A stretch of DNA of 12,366 bases from an uncultured Eubacteriales bacterium (GCA_905195005.1 CAJJUC010000061.1:1-12366); one strand, 5' to 3'; counted from the stretch's first letter, positions 1 to 8,085 are shown. Numbers and translations: made by a program. The notes: a model not told the origin generated them from the letters alone.

Positions 1-1212
1 GTTTGCAACATAAACATACTTTGTGCCGTTCTCTTCTTCAAGCAGAGCCTCACTCGGAACTGTGAGCGCGTTAACCGATGCTTCAATCGTCAGCGTTATA
101 TCGGCAAACATTCCGTCCTTAAGCTCGCCGTCCTTGTTTGCGATTGCAACGGACACCTTGTACATTCCCGTCTGCGCATCCTTAACGGGGCTGACGGTTG
201 TTACAGTGCCTTCAATGTCATCTTTACCAATCGTTTTAACCGCAACGCTCGCCTTTGTTCCGACTGTAACATAGGGAATGATTGCTTCGGTCACGTTAAT
301 TTCCGCGTCAATCGTTGATGTTGCCTTAATTGCATAAACCTCAACGCCCTGCGCAACCATCTGCCCCTTGTTCGCGCTTCTTGAAGCGATGTAACCCGAA
401 ATCGGAGCACGAACAACAGTGTTGTTAAGATTGTTTTTCGCGCTGTCGATTCCGACCTGTGCCGCGGAAACCGCAGCCTGTGCGCTTTCAATCTGCGCCT
501 GCGCGCTGTTCATCGCCGCTTTCGCACTGTCAACGCCCGACTGTGCATTAACCTTGCTTTCCTCAAGCACAACGCCGACGGTGAGGTCATAATTTTTCTG
601 CGCCGTGTTAAGGCTGAGCTTTGCATTTTCATATGCCGTCACGGCAGCGTCGTAAACGCTTTTGCTGATTGCGCCGCTGTCATAAAGCGCTTTCTGCCTG
701 TTATAGTTTGCTTCCGCGTCGTTAAACGCAATCTTTGCGGAGCTGAGCGCCGCCTCAAGCTGCGTTTTTGACTGCTGAGCGCTGCCGTTTATTGTTGATT
801 TGTATGATGCAACCGCGCTGTTATACGCCGCTTCAGCCTGACCGTACGCCGCTCTTGCGCTTTTAAGCGTTGCCTGCGCCTGGTTATACGATGCCTGCGC
901 CTGATTGTACTGCGTTCTGTAGTCGGTTTCATCAATTTTCAAAAGAATGTCGCCGGCATTTACATAGTCGCCGAGCTCCTTATAAACAGCCGTTGCCTGC
1001 CCGGAGGCCTTTGCCGAAACGCTTGTCGATTCGGAAGCTTTTATCTCTCCGGTATATGTAACGGTGTTTTCAACCGTTTTCTTCTCCGCAGCTGCCACGG
1101 TTACGTTTGTTGCAGCTTCCGTTTTCTCCTGCTTGGGCATTTCCTTTTTTCCGCAGCCGCCGAACGCAAGAGCAATCGAAGCTGCCGTGAGTACGCTGAG
1201 TATTTTTTTCAT
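1..1212 (-). CDS. RND/HlyD-type efflux periplasmic adaptor lipoprotein (3' end outside window)
   Basis: Membrane-fusion (adaptor) protein of a multidrug efflux system, which links an inner-membrane pump to an outer channel. 404 codons are visible and the frame is open at the left edge, so the C-terminus is missing. Residues 1-20 are a lipoprotein signal (MKKILSVLTAASIALAFGGC) with the likely lipidated Cys20. A biotinyl/lipoyl-like half-motif lies at about 52-95 (VTYTGEIKAS ... GDYVNAGDILLKID). A long Ala/Gln-rich two-helix coiled coil spans about 95-265, the second lipoyl half follows (VVRAPISGYIASRS, 266-279), and a beta-barrel region ends in DGMFADITLTIEA, typical of RND-family adaptors. 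The ATG at 1212 is preceded by AAGGAAAGGAAAG. The gene begins 17 nt after the TolC-like gene, so it is the last visible gene of the marR efflux operon. An RND or MacB-type permease is expected further left; that is inference. The lipoyl and coiled-coil layout makes the family call firm, while the substrate is unknown. Confidence 0.9.
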   Translation of the reverse strand, partial: MKKILSVLTAASIALAFGGCGKKEMPKQEKTEAATNVTVAAAEKKTVENTVTYTGEIKASESTSVSAKASGQATAVYKELGDYVNAGDILLKIDETDYRTQYNQAQASYNQAQATLKSARAAYGQAEAAYNSAVASYKSTINGSAQQSKTQLEAALSSAKIAFNDAEANYNRQKALYDSGAISKSVYDAAVTAYENAKLSLNTAQKNYDLTVGVVLEESKVNAQSGVDSAKAAMNSAQAQIESAQAAVSAAQVGIDSAKNNLNNTVVRAPISGYIASRSANKGQMVAQGVEVYAIKATSTIDAEINVTEAIIPYVTVGTKASVAVKTIGKDDIEGTVTTVSPVKDAQTGMYKVSVAIANKDGELKDGMFADITLTIEASVNALTVPSEALLEEENGTKYVYVAN

Positions 1213-1229
1213 TGCTTACTTTCCTTTCC

Positions 1230-2459
1230 TTACTGCTGTAACCCTATGCTTGTTTCATAACCGTACTTTTCAACCGCAAGCTTATACGTAAGCTTTGCTT
1301 TTTCAACGCTCTGCAAGCTTGTGCTCACAGCATTCATCTTTGAAGTAAGTTCGGAATTTGTTATAAGCCCCAAATCATATTTAAGCTTTGCAACCTGATA
1401 TTCCCGCTCCGCAAGCGCCGCTTCGGAGGAAGCAAGCTCAAGCTGCTGCTTTGCGTCAACCACACTGTTATAATAGGATTTTATTGCAAGCTTCACATTT
1501 TTTGCCGCATTTGTATATGTGTATTCCGCCTGAACCACCTTTGCGGAGGAAGCCGAGTAAATGCTTGACGTGTGACCTAATATATCGGTATAATCGCGGT
1601 AATTCTTTGTCTGCTCGTAAGCGCCCTTAAGGCAGTACATGTCATAGCGCGAATCAAGCGCTTTTTGCATGTCCTCGTCAAGCTTTCCGCCAAACTCCGT
1701 ATAATCGATTCCGTCCGTAAGTGTGAGTGTGCAGTCTTCCTCATCGAGCTGCAAACTGAGTTTTAAACTTTCGATTGCAAGATTCAACCCGCGGCTCACA
1801 CTGTCACAGCTTGCCTTTGCGCGATCCTCCGCAAGCTTTGCGTTTGTAACGTCCAGCTCTGCCGCAAGCCCGAGGTCGAATTGCTGACGAACCGTGTCCG
1901 CGTTCTTTTTTGCAAGGGAATATGCGTCCTCGGTGCATTTTAAAAGCGCCTCTGACAGCTTGACATTGTAATACTGCTCTGTCACCCTATATGCAAGCGA
2001 TTTTTCCGCCTGCTCCTTTTCCATGTTCTTGCTGTCAAGATTGAACTGTGCCTGCTCAACATAAAACCCCTTCTGCAGCGCAACCATGTCAAGCTGCGCC
2101 GGAATCATCACCGTCTTGCCCGCGGCGTCGCGCTTGTTTTTCTGCGCCTGCTTTAACTGAACCTTTGCGTCCTCAATCGCCGTGTCATAATTATTAAACT
2201 GCGGATTATCCTTAAGCGCAAGCTCAATTGCCGCTTCAAGGCTGAGAGAATAGTCCTTCGGCGCTTCGGGTTCTTTGATCTCCTCCGCCTGCTCCTCTGC
2301 CGGAGCGGAAGCTGCGCCCTCCGTTTTTTCCTCCGTTTTTGTTTCGGCAGGCGCCTCAACATAAACATTTTTAACCTCGCTGCGTTTTGCCTGTGCACCC
2401 ACAACGAACGACATTGAAAGCGCGGCGCAAAGCAGCGGCGATAAAATTTTCTTAATCAT
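1230..2459 (-). CDS. TolC-like outer membrane efflux family protein
   Basis: Resembles the TolC/OEP channel family, whose members form the outer duct of tripartite efflux pumps. The 409 residues start with a Sec signal peptide (MIKKILSPLLCAALSMSFVVGAQA, cleavage likely after AQA near residue 24). A Glu/Ala/Pro-rich linker follows (about 32-70), then LSLEAAIELALKDNPQF (about 73-89), the characteristic opening of an OEP repeat. The remainder is almost wholly alpha-helical, and the second repeat ends with EREYQVAKLKYDLGLITNSELTS. I see no clear amphipathic beta-barrel segments, which is odd for a channel in a true outer membrane. The ATG at 2459 has a strong GAGGGGAGAAAGG ribosome site. The gene lies 21 nt after the upstream ABC subunit and 17 nt before the adaptor gene, so all are probably co-transcribed. 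The family assignment is good; whether it forms a channel in this presumably monoderm cell is unknown. Confidence 0.8.
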   Translation of the reverse strand: MIKKILSPLLCAALSMSFVVGAQAKRSEVKNVYVEAPAETKTEEKTEGAASAPAEEQAEEIKEPEAPKDYSLSLEAAIELALKDNPQFNNYDTAIEDAKVQLKQAQKNKRDAAGKTVMIPAQLDMVALQKGFYVEQAQFNLDSKNMEKEQAEKSLAYRVTEQYYNVKLSEALLKCTEDAYSLAKKNADTVRQQFDLGLAAELDVTNAKLAEDRAKASCDSVSRGLNLAIESLKLSLQLDEEDCTLTLTDGIDYTEFGGKLDEDMQKALDSRYDMYCLKGAYEQTKNYRDYTDILGHTSSIYSASSAKVVQAEYTYTNAAKNVKLAIKSYYNSVVDAKQQLELASSEAALAEREYQVAKLKYDLGLITNSELTSKMNAVSTSLQSVEKAKLTYKLAVEKYGYETSIGLQQ

Positions 2460-2480
2460 AGCCTTTCTCCCCTCAAAAAA

Positions 2481-4412
2481 TTATGATAACTCAAAAGCAC
2501 CTGTATACAATCTGTAGTAAATGCCTTTCTTTGCAATCAGCTCATCGTGACTGCCGCGCTCGATAATGCTTCCGTGGTCAAGCACGATAATGACATCGGA
2601 GTTTTTAACCGTTGAAAGCCTGTGCGCGATTACGAAAACCGTTCTGCCTTTCATCAGCGAATCCATTCCTCGCTGAACAATTGCCTCGGTGCGCGTGTCG
2701 ATTGATGATGTTGCCTCGTCAAGAATCATAACCGGCGGATCGGCAACGGCTGCTCTCGCAATCGAAATCAGCTGCCGCTGACCCTGCGAAAGATTCGAGC
2801 CCCCCTCGGCTATAACCGTATCGTATTTCTGCGGCAGCATTTCGATAAAGCTGTGCGCATTTGCAAGCTTCGCCGCCGCTATGCACTGTTCATCGGTTGC
2901 TTCGGGATTTCCGAATTTCAGATTTTCCATAATCGTTCCCGTGAACAGATTGACATCCTGAAGCACAATTCCAAGGCTTCTTCTCAAATCGGCTTTCTTT
3001 ATTTTATTGATATTGATTCCGTCATACCTTATCTTGCCGTCGTCAATATCATAAAACCTGTTAATTAAATTCGTTATTGTGGTTTTGCCTGCGCCCGTTG
3101 CGCCGACAAAGGCAACCTTCTGTCCCGGCCGCGCATAAACGCAAACATCGTTAAGCACCTGCTTGCCCTCGGTGTAGCTGAAATCAACATGATCAAGCAC
3201 AATGTCGCCCTCAAGTTTTGTGTAGGTTATGCTTCCGTCACTGTGCGGATGCTTCCATGCCCATATGCCCGTATGGTTCGGCGATTCGTTTATAACACCG
3301 TTTTCATATGTTGCATTGACCAGCGTAACATAACCGTTATCCTGCTCGCCCGGCTCGTCAAGCATGTCAAATATTCTTTCCGCCCCGGCAAGCGCCGATA
3401 TAATCGCGTTAAGCTGCTGAGAAATCTGCGAAATAGGCATAAGGAAATTTCTTGAAAGCTGCAAGAACGATGCAATCATTCCGAGCGTCATCACATTAAT
3501 GCCCGTCAGCGACAGGTTCGGCAGCTCAGCAATCGCAAGACCGCCGCCGACAATCGCAATCAGAACATAGAGAAGGTATCCGAAATTGTTCATCAGCGGC
3601 ATGAGAATATTCGCAAAGCTGTTCGCTGCCGTCTGATTCTCGCACAAGGTATCGTTTCTTTCGTCAAACCCCTCCGTGCACTTTTCCTCATGGCAGAAAA
3701 CCTTAACAACCTTCTGCCCGTTTATCATTTCCTCGATATATCCGTTCACATCGGCAAGCGCGCGCTGCTGCTTCACAAAGTAAGAGCCGCCGCGCCCCGT
3801 GATGACCTTAAGCGCCTGAAACACGCCGATAAGGAACAACACCGCAAACAAAGTCAGCCAAACGCTCACCGTCAGCATTGCGCAGAAAACGCATGTCACA
3901 GTAATAATCGATGAAAACGCCTGCGGAATACTCTGCGAAATCATCTGCCGCAGCGTATCGGTATCGTTTGTGTAGTAGCTCATTACATCGCCGTGCGTGT
4001 GCGTGTCAAAATATTTTATCCCCAGCGTTTGCATGTGCGAGAACATTTCATCGCGGATATTTTTCAGCACTCCCTGAGAGATATTCGCCATCATTCTGTT
4101 ATAAAACAATGCTGCCAGCGCTCCGACCGCGTAAATGCACGCCATAAGCATTATAACGCGCAGCAGCCCCGAATAATCCGGTACTTTCTGCGACAAAAGC
4201 GGCATAATATAGCCGTCTATCAGCGTTTTGAGGAACAATGACGCAACAACGCCCGTCACCGAGCTTATCACAATGCACACAAGCACAAACAAGAAGTGCA
4301 GCTTATAGCTTTTAAGATAGGAAAGCAGACGCTTAGCCGTCTTGGGATTGAACTTCATTCTCTCCTTTTTATTCGTAAACATCGCGGCGTTATTCCTGTT
4401 CATTCTGCTCAT
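2481..4412 (-). CDS. ABC exporter half-transporter, catalytic-site subunit (multidrug/lipid type)
   Basis: Fused permease and ATPase of a type IV (ABCB-like) exporter, 643 residues, acting in the cytoplasmic membrane. A six-helix membrane domain occupies about 35-335. A roughly 50-residue extension (about 352-400, including TGIWAWKHPH) precedes the nucleotide-binding domain; from memory this insertion is frequent in clostridial members. Visible ATPase motifs are Walker A GATGAGKT (437-444), Q-loop Gln485, signature LSQGQ (541-545, instead of LSGGQ), Walker B VMILDE with catalytic Glu566, and the switch His597 in IAHRLSTV. The partner gene at 4390-6156 has the complementary degenerate motifs, so the two should form one heterodimer. 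Its ATG at 4412 has GGGAGG eight bases upstream and overlaps the end of the partner gene by 23 bp, consistent with translational coupling. The substrate cannot be read from sequence. Drug or peptide export is a family-level guess. Confidence 0.92.
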   Translation of the reverse strand: MSRMNRNNAAMFTNKKERMKFNPKTAKRLLSYLKSYKLHFLFVLVCIVISSVTGVVASLFLKTLIDGYIMPLLSQKVPDYSGLLRVIMLMACIYAVGALAALFYNRMMANISQGVLKNIRDEMFSHMQTLGIKYFDTHTHGDVMSYYTNDTDTLRQMISQSIPQAFSSIITVTCVFCAMLTVSVWLTLFAVLFLIGVFQALKVITGRGGSYFVKQQRALADVNGYIEEMINGQKVVKVFCHEEKCTEGFDERNDTLCENQTAANSFANILMPLMNNFGYLLYVLIAIVGGGLAIAELPNLSLTGINVMTLGMIASFLQLSRNFLMPISQISQQLNAIISALAGAERIFDMLDEPGEQDNGYVTLVNATYENGVINESPNHTGIWAWKHPHSDGSITYTKLEGDIVLDHVDFSYTEGKQVLNDVCVYARPGQKVAFVGATGAGKTTITNLINRFYDIDDGKIRYDGININKIKKADLRRSLGIVLQDVNLFTGTIMENLKFGNPEATDEQCIAAAKLANAHSFIEMLPQKYDTVIAEGGSNLSQGQRQLISIARAAVADPPVMILDEATSSIDTRTEAIVQRGMDSLMKGRTVFVIAHRLSTVKNSDVIIVLDHGSIIERGSHDELIAKKGIYYRLYTGAFELS

Positions 4413-6156
4413 CCTCGCTGCCTCCCTTCACCTGCGACATATAAATTTCCCTGTAAACATCACTTGTTTTCATCAGCTCGTCATGGCTGCCGAACGCCAA
4501 TATCTTTCCGTCATCAAGGATAAGCACGCGGTCAGCGTCCTGAACGGAGGATATTCTCTGCGCAATGATAAGCTTTGTCGTGTCGGGAATTTCCGTTCTG
4601 AAAGCGCTTCTTATTTTCGCGTCCGTCTTTGTATCAACGGCGCTTGTTGAATCGTCCAGAATAAGTATTTTCGGCTTCTTCAGCAGTGCACGCGCAATAC
4701 AAAGACGCTGGCGCTGTCCGCCGGAAACGTTCGTACCGCCCTGCTCGATATATGTATCATAGCCGTCGGGCAGCTTTTCGATAAATTCATCGGCGCACGC
4801 AAGCGCGCAAACGCGGCGGATGTCCTCATCCGTTGCATTCTCATCACCCCAGCGCAGATTTTCCTTTATCGTGCCCGAGAAAAGCACGTTTTTCTGCAAA
4901 ACAACGGAAACTGCGTCACGCAGTGTTTCAATATCGATGCTGCGCACATCGTCGCCGCCGACAAGCACTGCGCCCTCCGTCACATCGTAAAGGCGCGGAA
5001 TCAGCTGCACAAGCGTTGATTTTGCCGAACCGGTTGCGCCGATTATTCCGATTGTTTCACCGGATTTGATTTTCATGTTAATATTGTCAAGGCACGGTTT
5101 TCCCGCCGTTTTGTTATACCGAAACGTCACATTCTTAAATTCTATGCTGCCGTCCTTCACCTCATGCAGGGGATTGTCGCAGTTTTCAAGCACGCTTTCC
5201 TCCCCCAGCACCTCGGCAATTCTTTCGGCGCTGGCGCGTGCCATGATTATCATAACGAACACCATTGAAACCATCATCAGGCTCATGAGAATCTGCGATG
5301 AATATGTCATCAGGCTCATCAGTCCGCCGGTTGAAAGTCCGCGCGCAAGCTCATTTCCCGATGCAACGATTATTTTTGCACCGAGCCACGAAATCAGCAG
5401 CATGCATGTGTACACGCTTATCTGCATGAGCGGCATGTTGAATGCAAGAATTTTTTCGGCTGTTGAAAAGTCATCGTAAATCTGTTCGGAAATTTTTCCG
5501 AATTTCCGCTTTTCGTCCTCCTCGCGCACAAAAGATTTCACAACGCGGATTCCGAGCAGGTTTTCCTGCACAACGCTGTTGAGCTTGTCGTACGTTTTAA
5601 ACACGCGCACAAACCGCGGATGCGCATGCTTGATAACGATTCCCAGTCCCACTGCAAGAAAAGGGATAACACAAATAAAAATCATTGAAAGCTCATGATT
5701 TATCCGAAATGCCGCCGCAAACGAAAAAATCAGCATGAACGGCGCTCTGATGGCAGTTCTTACAATCATCTGATATGCGTTCTGCACGTTTGTGACATCG
5801 GTTGTAAGCCTTGTTACAAGGCTCGCCGTTGAGAACTTGTCAATATTTTCAAATGCAAACTCCTGAACGTTATGAAACATGCTGCGCCGCAGATTCCTTG
5901 CAAATCCGCACGATGCAACCGCCGCATACCGCCCGGCAAGCATTCCGAAAAGCATGCTCAGGATTGCAAAAATCACAAGCATTACCCCGTATTTGAGAAT
6001 AACGTTCATGCTGCCGGCATAAACGCCTTTATCCAGCAAATCCGCCATGAGATACGGAATCACTATTTCCATTATTACTTCAAGGAACACCGTGAACGCC
6101 GCCAGAAACGACGGCTTTTTGTATTCCCCGATACAAGCAGTCAGTTTTTTAATCAT
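4390..6156 (-). CDS. ABC exporter half-transporter, degenerate-site subunit
   Basis: Fused membrane and ATPase protein of the same exporter, 588 residues from the chosen start. Membrane helices fill about 15-310. ATPase motifs are Walker A GATGSAKS (373-380, Ala where Gly is usual), Q-loop Gln421, an intact signature VSGGQ (477-481), and Walker B ILILDD, where Asp502 replaces the catalytic Glu. Gln533 (IIAQRISSV) replaces the switch His. Loss of both catalytic residues with a good signature motif is the pattern of the non-hydrolysing half of heterodimers such as TM287/288 or LmrCD. An in-frame ATG at 6177 overlaps the marR stop, but GGGGGAGGAG sits just before the ATG at 6156, and MIKKLTACIGEYKKPSF is the usual N-terminus for the family, so I use 6156. 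It lies 17 nt after marR in the same operon. Confidence 0.92.
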   Translation of the reverse strand: MIKKLTACIGEYKKPSFLAAFTVFLEVIMEIVIPYLMADLLDKGVYAGSMNVILKYGVMLVIFAILSMLFGMLAGRYAAVASCGFARNLRRSMFHNVQEFAFENIDKFSTASLVTRLTTDVTNVQNAYQMIVRTAIRAPFMLIFSFAAAFRINHELSMIFICVIPFLAVGLGIVIKHAHPRFVRVFKTYDKLNSVVQENLLGIRVVKSFVREEDEKRKFGKISEQIYDDFSTAEKILAFNMPLMQISVYTCMLLISWLGAKIIVASGNELARGLSTGGLMSLMTYSSQILMSLMMVSMVFVMIIMARASAERIAEVLGEESVLENCDNPLHEVKDGSIEFKNVTFRYNKTAGKPCLDNINMKIKSGETIGIIGATGSAKSTLVQLIPRLYDVTEGAVLVGGDDVRSIDIETLRDAVSVVLQKNVLFSGTIKENLRWGDENATDEDIRRVCALACADEFIEKLPDGYDTYIEQGGTNVSGGQRQRLCIARALLKKPKILILDDSTSAVDTKTDAKIRSAFRTEIPDTTKLIIAQRISSVQDADRVLILDDGKILAFGSHDELMKTSDVYREIYMSQVKGGSEDEQNEQE

Positions 6157-6173
6157 ATGCTCCTCCCCCGCTG

Positions 6174-6614
6174 TCATTCCTTTTGAATATTTTCACGCAT
6201 TTTCGCGATTACCTTATAGAATGTGTCCAAATCCTTCTGTGGAATCCCGTCAAGCGTTTTTTCTTCAATTTCCCCGTGGATGCTCTCAATGTTTTTTATC
6301 ATGCTCTTTGCGCTGTCCGTCAGCACAATTTTTTTCAGCCGTGCGTCTCCGCTGACCTTTTCGCGCATTATAATCCCCTTTTCCTCCATGTTTTTCAGCA
6401 CCTTGGAAACGGAGCTTCTCCGCACGTCAAATTTCTTTTCTATATCGCGCTGGCAAACGTCCCTGTCTCGATTTTCTGCCAGGAACGTAATAATTTTGGC
6501 ATTTGTCGGAGATATGTAACGTTTTTCGCATTGCTTGCTTCTTTTCTCAAATTCGCGGTGCATGACATATACAAGGCTCATGATTTCGCGTCCGAAAGTT
6601 AATCTTCCGCTCAT
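6174..6614 (-). CDS. MarR-family transcriptional regulator of the efflux operon
   Basis: Dimeric winged-helix regulator, 146 residues, probably an autorepressor that releases DNA on binding a ligand. The winged helix is visible: helix-turn-helix about 55-82 (QRDIEKKFDVRRSSVSKVLK, then NMEEKGII) and the wing with the MarR signature D-x-R-x-K-x-x-x-LT (90-99). Flanking helices at 1-30 and 100-144 should form the dimer interface. An upstream ATG at 6659 is in frame but lies inside the -10 box, so it cannot be the normal start. The ATG at 6614 has AAGGAAG eight bases upstream. It is the first gene of the operon; the ABC subunit follows 17 nt after the stop. The palindrome at 6644-6657 is a plausible operator. 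The inducer is unknown. Confidence 0.9.
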   Translation of the reverse strand: MSGRLTFGREIMSLVYVMHREFEKRSKQCEKRYISPTNAKIITFLAENRDRDVCQRDIEKKFDVRRSSVSKVLKNMEEKGIIMREKVSGDARLKKIVLTDSAKSMIKNIESIHGEIEEKTLDGIPQKDLDTFYKVIAKMRENIQKE

Positions 6615-6643
6615 TTTTTCACACTTCCTTTTTGCGATAACTT

Positions 6644-6657
6644 GTTTGACGTCTAAC
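6644..6657. promoter_or_regulatory. Candidate operator downstream of the marR -10 box
   Basis: The sequence GTTTGACGTCTAAC is a nearly perfect 14-bp dyad (GACGTC core with GTT/AAC ends, one mismatched pair) lying directly against the -10 box, over the expected transcription start. This position suits repression by the MarR protein itself. The half-site GTCTAAC is identical to that in the blaI operator at 10678-10695. Binding is inferred. Confidence 0.55.
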
Positions 6658-6685
6658 ATTATACAGCCTTATTTTTGAAAGTCAA
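6658..6685 (-). promoter_or_regulatory. Sigma-A-type promoter of the marR efflux operon
   Basis: On the minus strand, TTGACT (6685-6680) and TATAAT (6663-6658) are separated by 16 bp, a strong vegetative promoter pattern. Transcription should begin near 6651, leaving a leader of about 35-40 nt before the marR ATG at 6614. Confidence 0.75.
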
Positions 6686-6747
6686 TAAACAAAATGTGAA
6701 TATTCTATTAATTTGCCGGTTCTTTAGGCGTAAAGGCAAAAGCAAGA

Positions 6748-6785
6748 CACGGCAATGCGACCGCACAAAACGCCGCATTACCGTG
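6748..6785 (-). terminator. Probable intrinsic terminator of greA
   Basis: Arms CACGGCAATGCG (6748-6759) and CGCATTACCGTG (6774-6785) form a 12-bp stem with a 14-nt loop. The only non-Watson-Crick pair is G-U in minus-strand RNA but C-A in plus-strand RNA, which points to the greA transcript. A moderately T-rich tail (TCTTGCTTTTGCCTTTA) follows. The tail is imperfect, so termination may be partial. Confidence 0.6.
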
Positions 6786-6799
6786 CCTTTAAAAATACT

Positions 6800-7279
6800 T
6801 TACTTTCTTGAAATTCCGATAATTTCATACTCGATTCTGCCCATCGGAGCCTCGACCGTCACAACCTCGCCAAGCTTGTGACCGAGAAGTGCATTCCCCA
6901 CAGGCGATTCATCGGAAATTTTGCCCTCCATCGGGTCTGCCTCGGTTGATCCGACAATCGAATATTCCTCCTCCGAGCCGTCCGCACAGTCCTTCACCTT
7001 AACCTTTGCGCCGACGGAAACAACATCGGTTGCGATATTATCCTCATCAATAACCTTTGCATTATTGAGTATATTCTCAATCTCAACAATTCTTGCCTCA
7101 ATTTCAGCCTGTTCGTTTTTAGCTTCATCATACTCGCTGTTCTCCGAAAGGTCACCAAATGAAAGCGCTCGCTTGATTGCCGCCGTGTTTTCCTTTCTTC
7201 TGACCGTTTTGAGATTTTCAAGCTCGTCCTGAAGCTTCTGCAAGCCTTCGCTTGTAAGTAAAACCTGTTTTGCTGCCAT
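6800..7279 (-). CDS. greA: Transcription elongation factor GreA
   Basis: GreA enters the secondary channel of RNA polymerase and stimulates cleavage of backtracked transcripts. The 159-residue protein has the normal length. An N-terminal antiparallel coiled coil (about 1-75) carries the tip motif FGDLSENSEYDEAK (41-54), whose Asp43 and Glu46 match the acidic residues that position the catalytic metal. A C-terminal FKBP-like domain (about 85-159) contains ISDESPVGNALLGHKLGE. I choose the ATG at 7279 because family proteins begin at this point; an in-frame ATG at 7300 with AGGA just upstream would add MKRGFSI and cannot be excluded. It lies 47 nt after the unrecognised gene at 7327-8085 with no terminator between them, so co-transcription is possible. 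I saw no convincing private promoter. Confidence 0.96.
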   Translation of the reverse strand: MAAKQVLLTSEGLQKLQDELENLKTVRRKENTAAIKRALSFGDLSENSEYDEAKNEQAEIEARIVEIENILNNAKVIDEDNIATDVVSVGAKVKVKDCADGSEEEYSIVGSTEADPMEGKISDESPVGNALLGHKLGEVVTVEAPMGRIEYEIIGISRK

Positions 7280-7326
7280 AATTGAAAAACCTCTTTTCAT
7301 TTTTTCCTATTCATGTTATTTTAACA

Positions 7327-8085
7327 TTAAAAAAGCGATGTGTCAAGCAAAAAAACTCCGTTTTCACCGTTATTTATTTCAATGCTTGCATCATTTTCCG
7401 GAACAATGCGCAGAAATGAATACAGCGATGCTGTCGGCGCTCCGCCCCAAAGCTCAATGAACGAATCCGCCTGTCCGTCATAAATGCGGAAATCTCCTAT
7501 ATTATACACATTTGCACCGCTTTCGCTCAAAAGGCTGAGCACGGGATAGCTTGTGAAATTCGCGGCTGCGTCGTTTTCGCCCTTAATAATCATCACATCG
7601 TCCTTTTCATTGTAGCAAAACGACGGAATGTGCCTGACGACCGTTCCGTACTTGAAATACAGTTCATCATACAGCACGCTTTTTGCCGGAGACGTTGAAA
7701 CCACCGTGAACAGCCGCGCACAGCCGCGGATTTTTTCAATTATTCTCGCCGCCGCGGAGCTCTGCGCCGACACATATATTTCGGAAAGCGGAAATTTCAG
7801 CCCGCTTTTCGCGGCAACTGCGCGGACAGCCTTTTCGATTATCGCAAGCGAGGTCGGCAGCGTCACCGCCGCATATTTTTTAACATATTTCGAGGTGAGC
7901 TTTCCTTTCGCCATTTCGCTGTCGGGCATGATTTTTCTTCCTCCGGCATATTTCACAACCTTTTTGAGTGAGCGTACATTGTCGCGCACATAAAAAACAT
8001 CGGCAGCTTCGGTGCGCTCGAACTGCGGATTAACCGAAAAAAGTCCGCGTTTTTTCAGCGGCTTTATTATAACGGCATCATACAT
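7327..8085 (-). CDS. Unrecognised 252-residue protein
   Basis: I do not recognise this protein. It has no signal peptide and no membrane helix, so it should be cytoplasmic. It opens with MYDAVIIKPLKKRGLFSVNP. The middle looks like alternating beta strands and helices: SLAIIEKAVRAVAAKSG (79-95), SEIYVSAQSSAAARIIEKIR (101-120), then ARLFTVVSTSP (123-133). This is compatible with a Rossmann-like alpha/beta fold, but no nucleotide-binding glycine motif is evident. The C-terminal third is strand-rich (ANVYNIGDFRIYDGQ). The ATG at 8085 has a run of six Gs eight bases upstream as its ribosome site, and this run lies in the hairpin at 8091-8129. The gene sits 51 nt after the DUF4825 gene and 47 nt before greA. 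Composition matches its neighbours, so it looks native. Confidence 0.75.
   Translation of the reverse strand: MYDAVIIKPLKKRGLFSVNPQFERTEAADVFYVRDNVRSLKKVVKYAGGRKIMPDSEMAKGKLTSKYVKKYAAVTLPTSLAIIEKAVRAVAAKSGLKFPLSEIYVSAQSSAAARIIEKIRGCARLFTVVSTSPAKSVLYDELYFKYGTVVRHIPSFCYNEKDDVMIIKGENDAAANFTSYPVLSLLSESGANVYNIGDFRIYDGQADSFIELWGGAPTASLYSFLRIVPENDASIEINNGENGVFLLDTSLF

Noticed and set aside
5066..5479. 137-codon plus-strand open frame within the ABC subunit
   Set aside because: It is antisense to an unmistakable ATPase/permease and shows the biased composition of a reverse-strand shadow.
6183..6602. 139-codon and 98-codon plus-strand open frames opposite marR
   Set aside because: Both mirror the marR coding sequence and lack any recognisable domain or upstream signal; the winged helix on the minus strand explains the region.
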